Shown: one piece after another, positions 44,102 through 52,719 of the stretch
Position numbering within the stretch: position 1 is the stretch's first letter
Layout: every line of letters begins with the position of its first letter
Source: Motilibacter peucedani
Lineage (GTDB): Bacteria; Actinomycetota; Actinomycetes; Motilibacterales; Motilibacteraceae
Direction of reading: 5' to 3'
Assembly (NCBI RefSeq): GCF_003634695.1
Contig: NZ_RBWV01000002.1
Coordinates: forward strand, 17,941-81,940
DNA: 64,000 bases
Translations under genes and position numbers: made by a program
Notes under the pieces: model-generated
The model's database searches: none
Told to the model about the DNA's origin: nothing
What the model saw: only the letters and a program-made list of their open reading frames with translations

Positions 44102-45616
44102 GTGGCCGTAGCCGACTGGTTCCTGACCGACGAGCGCCCGTGGACCGAGGGCAACTCGGTCGTGCCCCTCGTGCACGGCGAGGAGTACTTCGCCGAGCTG
44201 CACCGCTGCCTGGAGCAGACGCGGCAGGGCGACCTGGTGCTGTTCACCGACTGGCGAGGCGACCCCGACGAGCGGCTCACCGACGACGACGACAGCTCGG
44301 TGGGCGCGGTGCTGTGCCGGGCGGCGCGGCGAGGGGTGGACGTACGCGGCCTGATCTGGCGCTCGCACCTGGACAAGCTCGCGTTCAGCGCCGAGGCCAA
44401 CCGCCACCTCGGTGACGAGATCGAGGCCGCCGGCGGCGAGTGCCTGCTCGACATGCGGGTGCGCACCGGCGGCTCGCACCACCAGAAGTTCGTGGTGCTG
44501 CGCCACCCCGGCCGCCCGGAGCTCGACGTCGCGTTCGTCGGCGGCATCGACCTGTGCCACAGCCGCCGCGACACCGCCGAGCACCTCGGCGACCCCCAGC
44601 CGGTCGACATGGCCGCGGTCTACGGGCCGACGCCGCCGTGGCACGACGCGGCGGTGGCGCTGCGCGGGCCGGCGGTGGCCGACGTCGAGAGGGTGTTCCG
44701 GGAGCGCTGGGACGACCCGCAGCCGCTGACCCGCAACCCCGCGCGTTGGCTCAGCGAGCGGCTGCACCGCGACGACCGCCACGCCGACCGCCTGCCCGAC
44801 CCGCTGCCGGCGCCGGCACCCGCCGGGAGCCTGCCGGTGCAGCTGCTGCGCACCTACCCCTACCGGCTGCGGGGCTACCCGTTCGCGCCGCAGGGCGAGC
44901 GCACAGTGGCGGCGGGCTACGAGAAGGTGCTGGCCCGGGCCGAGCGCATCGTCTACGTCGAGGACCAGTACCTCTGGTCGGCCGAGGTCGCGCGCTCGTT
45001 CGCGACGGCGCTGCGCCGCTCCCCCGAGCTGCGGGTGGTCGCGGTGCTGCCGCGCTACCCGGACCAGGACGGCCGGTTCTCCAAGCCCCCGAACCTCTAC
45101 GGCCGCGAGCAGGCGCTGCGCATCATCCAGGAGGCGGCCGGCGACCGGTTCTCGGTCTACGGGCTCGAGAACCGGCACGGCACGCCGGTCTACGTCCACG
45201 CCAAGGTCTGCGTCGTGGACGACGCCTGGGCGACGGTGGGCTCGGACAACTTCAACCGGCGATCGTGGACCCACGACTCCGAGCTCAGCGCCGCCGTGGT
45301 CGACGAGGACTACGCGCGCTCGCTGCGCCTGCGGCTCATGGCCGAGCACCTCGACGCGACCGACGCGGAGCGGGCGGCGCTCGCTGACCCGGTCGCGGCG
45401 TACGAGGCGCTCCGACGCTCGGCCCAGCGCCTGGAGGCGTGGTACGCCGGTGGCCGCCGCAGCGAGCGGCCGCAGGGACGACTGCGCCCACTCGCCGACC
45501 CGCCGCTCTCAGCGGCGACCCGGCTGTGGGCGCAGTGGGCCTACCGGGTCGTCTACGACCCGGACGGGCGTCAGTTCTCGCGCAGGATCGCCAGCAGGCG
45601 CAGCAGCTCGATGTAG
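44102..45616 (+). CDS. Phospholipase D-like (HKD) enzyme
   Basis: 504 residues, no signal peptide. Two HKD-type motifs: GSHHQKFVVLRHPGRPELDV, then VAFVGGIDLC (first), and VYVHAKVCVVDDAWATVGSD (second, HxKx4D complete). VEDQYLWSAEVARSF is also typical. Such proteins are phosphodiesterases acting on phospholipids or related phosphodiesters; cardiolipin-synthase-like activity is possible but lacks the TM anchors of Cls. GTG start at 44102, divergent from the ABC genes. The 3' end overlaps the Bax1-family gene by 46 bp tail to tail. Confidence 0.88.
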   Translation: MAVADWFLTDERPWTEGNSVVPLVHGEEYFAELHRCLEQTRQGDLVLFTDWRGDPDERLTDDDDSSVGAVLCRAARRGVDVRGLIWRSHLDKLAFSAEANRHLGDEIEAAGGECLLDMRVRTGGSHHQKFVVLRHPGRPELDVAFVGGIDLCHSRRDTAEHLGDPQPVDMAAVYGPTPPWHDAAVALRGPAVADVERVFRERWDDPQPLTRNPARWLSERLHRDDRHADRLPDPLPAPAPAGSLPVQLLRTYPYRLRGYPFAPQGERTVAAGYEKVLARAERIVYVEDQYLWSAEVARSFATALRRSPELRVVAVLPRYPDQDGRFSKPPNLYGREQALRIIQEAAGDRFSVYGLENRHGTPVYVHAKVCVVDDAWATVGSDNFNRRSWTHDSELSAAVVDEDYARSLRLRLMAEHLDATDAERAALADPVAAYEALRRSAQRLEAWYAGGRRSERPQGRLRPLADPPLSAATRLWAQWAYRVVYDPDGRQFSRRIASRRSSSM

Positions 45617-46362
45617 AGCCAGACCACGGTCGAGGTCAGGCCGAACGCCGCCAGCCAGGAGTAGCGCTCCGGCAGGCCGTTGCGCACGCCCTGCTCGACG
45701 AAGTCGAAGTCGAGCACGAGGAAGGCGCTCGCCAGGGCGACGCCCGCCGCGCAGAGCAGCAGCCCGATGCCGCTGACGCCGTAGAAGCCCCAGCCGCCGC
45801 CGACCCCGAACAGCGAGCCGACCAGCGAGGCCAGCGCGATGCCGAAGTAGGCGAGGCCCGCCACCGAGACGATCTTCAGGAACTTCGGGGTGGCGCGCAC
45901 GACGCCGGTCGCGTAGAGCGCCAGCATCGAGCCGAAGGCAACGAGCGTGCCGATCACGGCCTGGCTCACGATGCCGGGCCACTGGGCGTCGAAGACACCG
46001 CTGATGCCGCCGACGAACAGGCCCTCGGCGGCCGCGTAGGCCAGCACGAGACCGGCGCGCGTCGACTGCTTGAAGGAGATGACGAGGCCGACGACGAGGC
46101 CGGCGATCATGCCCACGAACGCGAGCGCCGGCACCATCCAGCCGACGACGGCGAAGACGACCAGCACGGCGAACGACGCGAGCGTCTTCATGACGACGTC
46201 GTCGACCGTCATCCGGCCCATGGCGGTGGGGGTCGCCGCGGGCCGCTGGTACATGTCCTCGAGCGACCCCGGCGTGGGCGTCTCCACGTCGCGGAACGTC
46301 GCGTAGCCCCCGCGCGAGGAGAACGCCTCGCTGCGGTTGAACACGGGGTTCCTGCTTGCCAC
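45571..46362 (-). CDS. Bax inhibitor-1/YccA family membrane protein
   Basis: 263 residues: a polar N-terminal 65 residues (NPVFNRSEAFSSRGGYATF, MTVDDVVMKT) followed by seven hydrophobic helices. The family pattern is seen in GLVLAYAAAEGLFVGGISG and in FLVLDFDFVEQGVRNGLPER (the conserved Asp region). Homologues act as pH-gated calcium leak channels. GTG start at 46362 with GGAGG 8 nt upstream; 80 bp downstream of the tRNA gene, which is transcribed in the same direction. Confidence 0.92.
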   Translation of the reverse strand: MASRNPVFNRSEAFSSRGGYATFRDVETPTPGSLEDMYQRPAATPTAMGRMTVDDVVMKTLASFAVLVVFAVVGWMVPALAFVGMIAGLVVGLVISFKQSTRAGLVLAYAAAEGLFVGGISGVFDAQWPGIVSQAVIGTLVAFGSMLALYATGVVRATPKFLKIVSVAGLAYFGIALASLVGSLFGVGGGWGFYGVSGIGLLLCAAGVALASAFLVLDFDFVEQGVRNGLPERYSWLAAFGLTSTVVWLYIELLRLLAILREN

Positions 46363-46442
46363 CGAACACACCTCCGACGAGCCGCCGCACCTTGCGGGGC
46401 TCTCACCAGGATGAACGCCGCCGCGCGCACGGATAGTTCCGG

Positions 46443-46516
46443 TGCTCCCGGTGGGGTTCGAACCCACGCTCGGCGCTGTTTAAGAGCGCTGCCTCTGCCG
46501 GTTGGGCTACGGGAGC
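46443..46516 (-). tRNA. Class I tRNA with anticodon UAA (non-canonical)
   Basis: 74 nt. Read on the minus strand: acceptor GCTCCCG with CGGGAGC (7 of 7), D-arm GCCC/AGGC with one mismatch and GG in the loop, anticodon stem GCGCT/AGCGC with loop CTTAAAC (anticodon TAA), a 5-nt variable region CGAGC, T-arm GTGGG-TTCGAAC-CCCAC (perfect), discriminator A; CCA is not encoded. The cloverleaf is sound, but a leucine tRNA should be class II with a long variable arm. The charging identity is therefore unclear: UAA would read UUA codons. Confidence 0.85.
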
Positions 46517-46774
46517 CGCGACGCTCGATCCGGTGGTCCTCGGCGGCTGTGGCCATCCTCACACGGCGGCCGCGCAGGGTGCACCAGGCCCGTCCGCACC
46601 GGTGCAGACCGGCTCTGACCAGGCGATCCTCGGACCATCCGCCCCTCGTCCCGGACGTCGGCGGCGGCTCGTCACCACCCCCCGGGGTGGTCCCCGGGCT
46701 CTCGCCTTGGGCGGGAGTCCTGTGACACACTCGGGGCCGTAGTCGCGTGGGGGGACCCGAGAGGGGGCTACGCA

Positions 46775-48085
46775 GTGTCGACGCGCAAGGACGTGCGGGA
46801 AAGCCCATCTGGCACTACCGAGGAGACCGTCCTGCAACCCGAGAACGGCACCACGTCCGCGCACGACACGTCGAGCAGGCGTCCCGTCGTCCTGCACGTG
46901 GTCGAGGCCTGGGGCGGCGGCGTCATGTCCGCGGTCCTGGCCTACGCCCAGTCTGCGCCTGCCTACCGCCACGTCGCGCTCGCCGCGCCGCGCGAGGGCC
47001 ACGACACCGGTGAGGTCGCCGAGCGCGACGGCGTGACGCTGCGCGAGATGCCCCGCAGCCGGCGCGCCGCCCTGCGCGCGATCGCGGCCGAGTACCGCTC
47101 GCTGCGCCCCGACGTCGTGCACGCGCACTCCTCCTACGGCGGTGTCCTCGCCCGGCTGTGCGGCGCCATCCCTCGCGAGAAGATCGTCTACACCCCCCAC
47201 TGCTACGCCTTCGAGCGCCGCGACGTGCCCGTGCCGGCCCGCTGGGCCTTCTACGCCGTCGAGCGGCTGCTGGCCCTGCGCACCGGGGTGACGGCGGGGT
47301 GCAGCCCCCGCGAGGTCGAGCTCGCCCGCGCCATGCTCCCCGGCAGCCGGCGCCCCACCGGCGCCGCCTACGTCCCCAACGTCGTACGCGTCGAGCACTC
47401 CCCGCGCCGGCGCGGGGGCCCGCTCACCGTCGTCGGCGTCGGCCGCCTCGACGCCCAGAAGAGCCCCGAGTTCTTCCGCGCCGTCGTCGCGGCCGCGCGC
47501 CCGGTCGACCCGACCCTGCGCTGGCTGTGGCTCGGCGGCGGCTCCCCGGAGAGCGTCGAGCAGATGCGCGCCGCAGGCGTCGAGACCTCGGGCTGGCTGC
47601 CCCGGCCCGAGCTGCTCCAGCAGCTCGCCGAGGGCGACATCTACCTGCACACAGCCGCCTGGGAGGGCGCCCCGATCTCGGCGCTCGAGGCCGCGGCCCT
47701 CGGCCTGCCGGTCGTCGGCCGGGCGATCCCCGCCATGGCCAGCCTCGGCCTGCAGCGCCTGGCGAGCACCCCCGAGCAGGTCGCCGAGCTGGTGCTCGCC
47801 CTGCGCGAGCCCTCCGAGCGCGCGGTGGCCGTCGCCGAGAGCGCCGAGCTGAACTCGCGCCACTCCCCCGAGCACCAGGTCGCGGCGCTCACCGGCGTCT
47901 ACGACGCGGTCTCCGGCCGGGTGCCCGAGCCCGCCGTCACCCTCGACCGCACCATCCCGCTCGAGCGCACCATCACGCTCGACGCGCACGTCGTCGACCT
48001 CTCGCGCGCCGAGCGCGAGCGGACCTCCGCCTCTCGGACCGGGGCAGTGTCGCGCCGTCCGGACACCGACCCGAGCACGCAGTGA
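46775..48085 (+). CDS. GT4-family glycosyltransferase of the polysaccharide locus
   Basis: 436 residues. Domain 1 begins [20 protein letters not shown] and has [15 protein letters not shown]; domain 2 begins [20 protein letters not shown] with the donor-site [21 protein letters not shown] 30-residue disordered leader and a 60-residue charged tail ([20 protein letters not shown]) flank the catalytic core. GAGAGGGGG lies 14 nt before the GTG. It opens the right-hand polysaccharide locus; the 258-bp gap before it holds only an 8-bp hairpin (46674-46691) and no gene that I can see. Confidence 0.9.
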   Translation: MSTRKDVRESPSGTTEETVLQPENGTTSAHDTSSRRPVVLHVVEAWGGGVMSAVLAYAQSAPAYRHVALAAPREGHDTGEVAERDGVTLREMPRSRRAALRAIAAEYRSLRPDVVHAHSSYGGVLARLCGAIPREKIVYTPHCYAFERRDVPVPARWAFYAVERLLALRTGVTAGCSPREVELARAMLPGSRRPTGAAYVPNVVRVEHSPRRRGGPLTVVGVGRLDAQKSPEFFRAVVAAARPVDPTLRWLWLGGGSPESVEQMRAAGVETSGWLPRPELLQQLAEGDIYLHTAAWEGAPISALEAAALGLPVVGRAIPAMASLGLQRLASTPEQVAELVLALREPSERAVAVAESAELNSRHSPEHQVAALTGVYDAVSGRVPEPAVTLDRTIPLERTITLDAHVVDLSRAERERTSASRTGAVSRRPDTDPSTQ

Positions 48086-48123
48086 GCGTGCGCCCGACCG
48101 GGCGCACCGAGAAGGGATCAGAC

Positions 48124-49086
48124 GTGGGACGAACCGTTGTCACCGGCGGCGCCGGCTTCCTGGGCTCGCACCTGTGCGAGCGCCTGCTCGCCGACGGCGA
48201 GGAGGTGGTCTGCCTCGACAACTTCGTCACCGGCGCACCCGAGAACGTCGCGCACCTGCTCGAGCGCCCCGGCTTCCGGCTGGTGCGCACCGACGTCACC
48301 GACTACATCCACGTCGCGGGCGCCGTGGACACCGTGCTGCACTTCGCCTCGCCGGCCTCGCCGATCGACTACCTGCAGCTGCCCATCGAGACGATGAAGG
48401 TCGGCTCGATCGGCACGCTGCACGCGCTCGGGCTTGCCCAGGAGAAGGGCGCGCGGTTCCTGCTGGCCTCCACCTCGGAGACCTACGGCGACCCCAAGGT
48501 GCACCCGCAGCCCGAGACCTACTGGGGCCACGTCAACCCGGTCGGCCCGCGCGGCGTCTACGACGAGGCCAAGCGCTTCGGCGAGGCCCTGACCATGGCC
48601 TACCGGCGCCACAACGGCGTCAACGCCGGCATCGTGCGCATCTTCAACACGTTCGGCCCGCGCATGCGGCCGAACGACGGCCGGGCGATCCCGACCTTCA
48701 TCCGGCAGGCGCTGCTGGGCGAGCCCCTCACCGTCGCCGGCGACGGCTCGCAGACCCGCTCGGTGATCTACGTCGACGACCTGGTCGAGGGCATCCTGAG
48801 ACTGACCCGCAGCGGGCTCGACGGCCCGGTCAACATCGGCAACCCGCACGAGATCTCGATGCTCGACCTCGCCGTGTGGATCCGCGACCTGACCGGCTCC
48901 TCCTCCGAGGTGCAGTTCATCGAGCGCCCGCAGGACGACCCGTCGGTGCGCCAGCCCGACATCACCAAGGCCCGCGAGCTGCTCGGCTGGGAGCCCGTGG
49001 TCCCGGTCGAGGAGGGCCTGCGCCGCACCATCGCCTACTTCCAGAGCCACCCCGAGCTGGTGGGGGCCCCGCTCAGCACGGTCTGA
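48124..49086 (+). CDS. NAD-dependent epimerase/decarboxylase, UDP-glucuronate decarboxylase type
   Basis: 320 residues, extended SDR. Rossmann [47 protein letters not shown] and the active-site [10 protein letters not shown] (Tyr-x3-Lys), then [19 protein letters not shown] and [11 protein letters not shown]. The YWGHVNP and YDExKR signature is that of UDP-xylose synthases, which turn UDP-glucuronate into UDP-xylose with internal NAD recycling. GAAGGGA is upstream of the GTG. Together with the glycosyltransferases it probably supplies a pentose donor for the exported polymer. A strong hairpin follows the stop. Confidence 0.9.
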   Translation: MGRTVVTGGAGFLGSHLCERLLADGEEVVCLDNFVTGAPENVAHLLERPGFRLVRTDVTDYIHVAGAVDTVLHFASPASPIDYLQLPIETMKVGSIGTLHALGLAQEKGARFLLASTSETYGDPKVHPQPETYWGHVNPVGPRGVYDEAKRFGEALTMAYRRHNGVNAGIVRIFNTFGPRMRPNDGRAIPTFIRQALLGEPLTVAGDGSQTRSVIYVDDLVEGILRLTRSGLDGPVNIGNPHEISMLDLAVWIRDLTGSSSEVQFIERPQDDPSVRQPDITKARELLGWEPVVPVEEGLRRTIAYFQSHPELVGAPLSTV

Positions 49087-49101
49087 GCACGCCGCGCGCG
49101 A

Positions 49102-49140
49102 CGAGAGCCGCCCACCCCCGCGGGGGGTGGGCGGCTCTCG
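49102..49140. terminator. 18-bp perfect stem, bidirectional terminator
   Basis: CGAGAGCCGCCCACCCCC (49102-49119) pairs perfectly with 49123-49140 around a 3-nt loop. It lies between two converging genes (stops at 49086 and 49153) and can serve both. Confidence 0.88.
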
Positions 49141-49152
49141 TGCGTCGCTGGG

Positions 49153-51411
49153 CTACTTCTCGACGGTGAACGAGTCGAAGACCGCCGTCAGCGGGGTGGG
49201 CGCGTCCTGGTTCGACACCAGGACCCCCGCGGTGGAGCGCACGCCGAACCACGTGCTGAGGTCGACCGGCGTCCGCGTCGCCAGCGTCGTGAAGGCGTCG
49301 GTGTCGCTGTCGAGCCGGTACTGCGCCGTCAGCAGGCCGGTCGAGGGGTTCGCGAGGATGCGCAGGTCGACCGTGGTGGCGGTCGAGAGGCCCGGCACGG
49401 CCGTCGTCGGGTAGATCAGCGTCGGGGTGCGCGCCTCCTTCGGGTAGGCGGTGTTCGCCTCGTAGAGCACGGAGAGCGCCGGCGCACCGCCCTTGTTCTC
49501 GACCTCGACCTTGATGTAGTCGTCCTGGTCGGGGCCGAACCACACGGCTTCCTGGTCGTGCCCCGCGTCGACGTCGCTGAAGGGCCCGCGCAGGCGCGCG
49601 GTCACCTTGGTCAGGTAGCGCGAGCCCTCGAAGGTCCGCTGCAGAGCGTTCTGCTGGGTGTTGATCGTCCCGGTCGTCGTGCCGGGGCCGCTGGTGAGCC
49701 GCAGGGTCCCGGAGGCGGCGTCGAGGTCGACCAGGCCCGGCGCGTACTGGTCGCCGGCCGTGTTGGCCTGCACCGAGTCGAAGCCGGTGGGCTGCCCGTC
49801 GCGGTCGAGCACGCCGTAGCTCGTCTTGCCGAACGTCAGCCAGTTCGCCGACGACGCGGGCGAGGACGCGACCGCGCCCGCGGCCGGGGTGGCGTTGACC
49901 AGCAGGTAGACCTGGTCCTGGTAGTCCCAGTTCTTCGGGTTCTCGGTGCCGCCGTAGTCGTAGCCGGCGATCCAGGTGTTGGGCACCGTGCCCGCGCTGG
50001 TCGTGGCGGGGTAGAAGCGCCAGTCGTGCAGCTTGGTCGAGCCGTTGAGCCCGTCGTCGCTGGTGTAGGTGCTGTCGGTGTAGACGCCGAACGGCCCGGT
50101 GGGCGTGAAGTCGGTCGTGCCGGTCCAGGCCGGCATCAGCCGCTGGTTGCCGGGGCCGCCCGCGCCGTCGGTGTTGGCGACGAACGAGTGCAGCTGGGTG
50201 CGCGTGGACGAGCCCTTGGCGAACCAGCCGGCCTTGCTGCAGGGGCAGTTGGCCTGCAGCGCGATGTAGCGGGCCACGGGGACCAGCCGAACCGGCTTGG
50301 TCGGGTCGGCGGCGACCCAGTAGGGCGAGATCCGCTCGGAGCCCGCCGGCAGGCGCGTCGAGGAGATGTAGGTCTTGTCGCTGCCGACGTTGGTGGTGTA
50401 GCCGAGCGTGCGCACGACCTGGGCGAGCCACGGCTCGTTCGGGCCCTCGAAGTCCTTGCTGTCGAGGCCGGCGAGCGCGACAGCGGCGCTGGGCCGTGCC
50501 GGGTCGTCGCTCGTCAAGGTCAGCGTCGCGGCGTTCTCGACCGGCCCGCCCGCGGTCGGCACGAACTGCACCCCGACGGTCGTGCGGGCTCCGGGGGCGA
50601 CGGTGAACGAGCCCGGTGTGCCGGCCGCCAGCGCGAAGGCACCTGCCTGCGCGCCGCTGACCGCCAGGCCCGTGACGTGGAGCGGGCCGTCGCCGGTGTT
50701 GGCCACCGTCAGCGGCAGCGCCGCGCGGACCTGCTCGTTGACCGTGCTGAAGACCATGCGCGTCGAGGCAGGGGAGAGCACGTCGGCCGCCGAGCTGAGC
50801 GCCAGGGCGGGCGTGCCGACGGGCTCCGGCTGCTGAGCGACGTCGACGTAGTCGATCTTGGTGTTGGTGCCGCCGGCGGCGTCGAGCGTGAGCCGGCCGT
50901 CGGTGACCTGGACGGTCACGGTCGCCGACGCGAACGGCGCAGCGGCGCTCGGGACGACGCCCTCGATCGCCGTCGTGCCCTCGACGCTGAGCCGCGGCCG
51001 GCTGTCGTAGTACTTGGGGTCGCCGACCGAGACCGTGACGGTGTAGGTGCCGGCGGGCACCGCGAGCTCCCAGCGGCCCGGGACGGCGACGCCGCCGAGG
51101 GTGCCGGAGTACTGCATGTGCACGTAGCTGTCGAGGCGCGGGTCCGACACCTTCTTCTGCACGCGGCCGTTGCCCACGAGCGAGAGCGGCGCGGAGGAGT
51201 CCTGCGCCACCCAGCCGGAGCCACGGGCGGCGTCGAAGGCCTGGCCGTAGTCGTCGGTGTAGCCGGCGGGCACCGGGCCGCCCTGCGCGGTGAAGTTCAC
51301 CTTGGCCGTGAAGAGCGCGTCGGCGGCGGATGCCGGCTGCGTGCCGGCCGCCAGCAGCCCCAGGGCTGCCAGGAGGACGACGGCCGAGGTACGGGTGCGG
51401 CGGAGGTTCAC
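49153..51411 (-). CDS. Secreted multidomain beta-sandwich protein (malectin/CBM-like, choice-of-anchor D, LamG/DUF1349-like)
   Basis: 752 residues, Sec signal peptide (RRTRTSAVVLLAALGLLA, cleavage around ASAADA). Residues about 30-190: a malectin or rhamnogalacturonan-lyase-type carbohydrate-binding domain (FTAQGGPVPAGYTDDYGQAF, YYDSRPRLSVEG, TNTKIDYVDV). About 205-305: an ASPM/HYDIN-type choice-of-anchor-D domain (ALPLTVANTGDGPLHVTGLA). About 310-560: a unit with WFAKGSSTRTQL and YDYGGTENPKNWDYQD that I do not know. About 565-752: a concanavalin-like domain (QEAVWFGPDQDDYIKVEVEN). No sorting signal. The GTG start overlaps the glycosyltransferase stop (GTGA). Probable extracellular glycan-binding protein of the locus. 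Confidence 0.85.
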   Translation of the reverse strand: MNLRRTRTSAVVLLAALGLLAAGTQPASAADALFTAKVNFTAQGGPVPAGYTDDYGQAFDAARGSGWVAQDSSAPLSLVGNGRVQKKVSDPRLDSYVHMQYSGTLGGVAVPGRWELAVPAGTYTVTVSVGDPKYYDSRPRLSVEGTTAIEGVVPSAAAPFASATVTVQVTDGRLTLDAAGGTNTKIDYVDVAQQPEPVGTPALALSSAADVLSPASTRMVFSTVNEQVRAALPLTVANTGDGPLHVTGLAVSGAQAGAFALAAGTPGSFTVAPGARTTVGVQFVPTAGGPVENAATLTLTSDDPARPSAAVALAGLDSKDFEGPNEPWLAQVVRTLGYTTNVGSDKTYISSTRLPAGSERISPYWVAADPTKPVRLVPVARYIALQANCPCSKAGWFAKGSSTRTQLHSFVANTDGAGGPGNQRLMPAWTGTTDFTPTGPFGVYTDSTYTSDDGLNGSTKLHDWRFYPATTSAGTVPNTWIAGYDYGGTENPKNWDYQDQVYLLVNATPAAGAVASSPASSANWLTFGKTSYGVLDRDGQPTGFDSVQANTAGDQYAPGLVDLDAASGTLRLTSGPGTTTGTINTQQNALQRTFEGSRYLTKVTARLRGPFSDVDAGHDQEAVWFGPDQDDYIKVEVENKGGAPALSVLYEANTAYPKEARTPTLIYPTTAVPGLSTATTVDLRILANPSTGLLTAQYRLDSDTDAFTTLATRTPVDLSTWFGVRSTAGVLVSNQDAPTPLTAVFDSFTVEK

Positions 51412-52343
51412 GACGTGCCCTTCAGGCGGAACGGCGGTGGGCTGGCCTGCTCGTGCACGGACGCGCCGGCGGCCTGCTCGAGGTCGGCGAGGGAGACCTG
51501 GTCGGCCTCGCGCACCAGGGCGAGCCCGCGGCCCGAGAGCATGTCGGCGATCTGCTGCTGGTGGTCGTCGACGTGCTCGCCGAAGGCGGCCCGGCGCGGC
51601 ACGAGCACGGGCAGCTTGCCGTTCTGCAGGGCGCCGAGCGAGGACCCGGTGCCCGCGTGCGCGACCACCACGTCGGCCTCGCGCACGGCGTCGGCGAGCT
51701 CGCGCGCAGGCATGGAGGCCCGCGCGTCGATCGGCAGGCCCGAGACGTCGGTGACGCCGGTCTGCCACAGCACCTCGACCTCGGGCGGCAGCACCTGCAC
51801 GAGCCGCTCGAGGACGCGGCGGAAGCCGTAGCCCTCGGAGCTGCCCAGCGTGACGACGACCTTCTTGACCGCCCGCGGCTCCCCCGCCTCGGCCGCGTAG
51901 CCGTCGAAGACGGTGCCGCCGAATCCCCACCGCCCGGTGGCCCACGACTCGTACTGCGCGTAGAGGTTCACCCGGGGCAGGGCGGCGATGATGCGACCGG
52001 AGGCCGAGGGCCCGGTCACGCGCGTCGCGCTCTCGATGTAGTGGACCGGCACGCCGCGCGCGACGAGGAACGGCAGCACCGAGACCGCGAGGTTGGCACC
52101 GGTGCTCACCGCCACGTCGGTGCGCCGGAGGGGCACGCGGCGCAGCGCGGCGACCGCGTTGCGGGCGACGTCGGCGACGCTGCGGCTCTGGGGGTAGTCG
52201 AGCATCACGACGTCCTCGCCGGCGAGCAGCGAGCGGCTCTGGGGCGTGTCGTTGGTGACCCAGAGGACGTCGTCGCCCAGCCCGAGCCGGGGACGCAGGG
52301 CGTGCAGCTGGGCGAGGTGCCCACCGACGTTGGCGACGAGCAG
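51408..52343 (-). CDS. GT28/Alg13-Alg14-like glycosyltransferase, unusual start codon
   Basis: About 311 residues. N-terminal acceptor part: LVANVGGHLAQLHALRPRLG, then WVTNDTPQSRSLLAGEDVVM; C-terminal part: [40 protein letters not shown] and RRAAFGEHVDDHQQQIADML, which bind the UDP sugar in GT28/Alg13 proteins. It looks like a fused Alg14-Alg13 (PssD-PssE) enzyme adding a second sugar to a lipid-linked first sugar. There is no ATG or GTG in frame before the LVANVGGH motif. Candidates are CTG (52343) or ATC (52352), both behind GGAGGA (52356-52361). A GTG at 52208 would cut off the N-terminal motif. The stop overlaps the next GTG. Confidence 0.78.
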   Translation of the reverse strand: MLVANVGGHLAQLHALRPRLGLGDDVLWVTNDTPQSRSLLAGEDVVMLDYPQSRSVADVARNAVAALRRVPLRRTDVAVSTGANLAVSVLPFLVARGVPVHYIESATRVTGPSASGRIIAALPRVNLYAQYESWATGRWGFGGTVFDGYAAEAGEPRAVKKVVVTLGSSEGYGFRRVLERLVQVLPPEVEVLWQTGVTDVSGLPIDARASMPARELADAVREADVVVAHAGTGSSLGALQNGKLPVLVPRRAAFGEHVDDHQQQIADMLSGRGLALVREADQVSLADLEQAAGASVHEQASPPPFRLKGTS

Positions 52344-52473
52344 GGCGGGGATGGCTCCTCCAGGGACGTTCTTCGACGGCGGGAGACAGTCGTCGATGAC
52401 GGTCCGGGCGGCCCGACCGCGTACGTGGCCGACCGGGGGGAGCCTACCGGGCGGGCCCGGGCGGCGACCAGAG

Positions 52474-52489
52474 AGTGATCTAGATCACT
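52474..52489. promoter_or_regulatory. CRP/GlxR-type operator, 16-bp palindrome
   Basis: AGTGATCTAGATCACT contains GTGA-n6-TCAC, the core of actinobacterial Crp/GlxR (cAMP receptor) sites. It stands in the 375-bp gap between the divergent GT28-like and beta-helix genes, the only part of that gap with a recognisable signal besides a possible -10 TATGCT at 52526-52531. The rest of the gap looks non-coding. Confidence 0.7.
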
Positions 52490-52719
52490 ACCCGAAGGGG
52501 TTTCCGGTTGCCGGGACAATGGCCCTATGCTCTGGCCAAGCCTGTGGGGGGCCTGTCGCCGCTGATGCGGCTCGACCGGGAGACCGCCGCACCGTTGCTG
52601 GTGGTCCGGGGCCCTAGCGCCAACGCACCTGCTCGTCGGGCTCACGCGCGCCTCCATCGCGCCTGGGCCCGGCGGCCTCGTCCTGCTGCCCGCCCCCTCA
52701 CGAAGACGGACACACTCTC

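Noticed and set aside
46443..46516. Calling the tRNA a standard tRNA-Leu
   Set aside because: The anticodon fits, but the 5-nt variable region is class I, whereas bacterial leucine tRNAs are class II.
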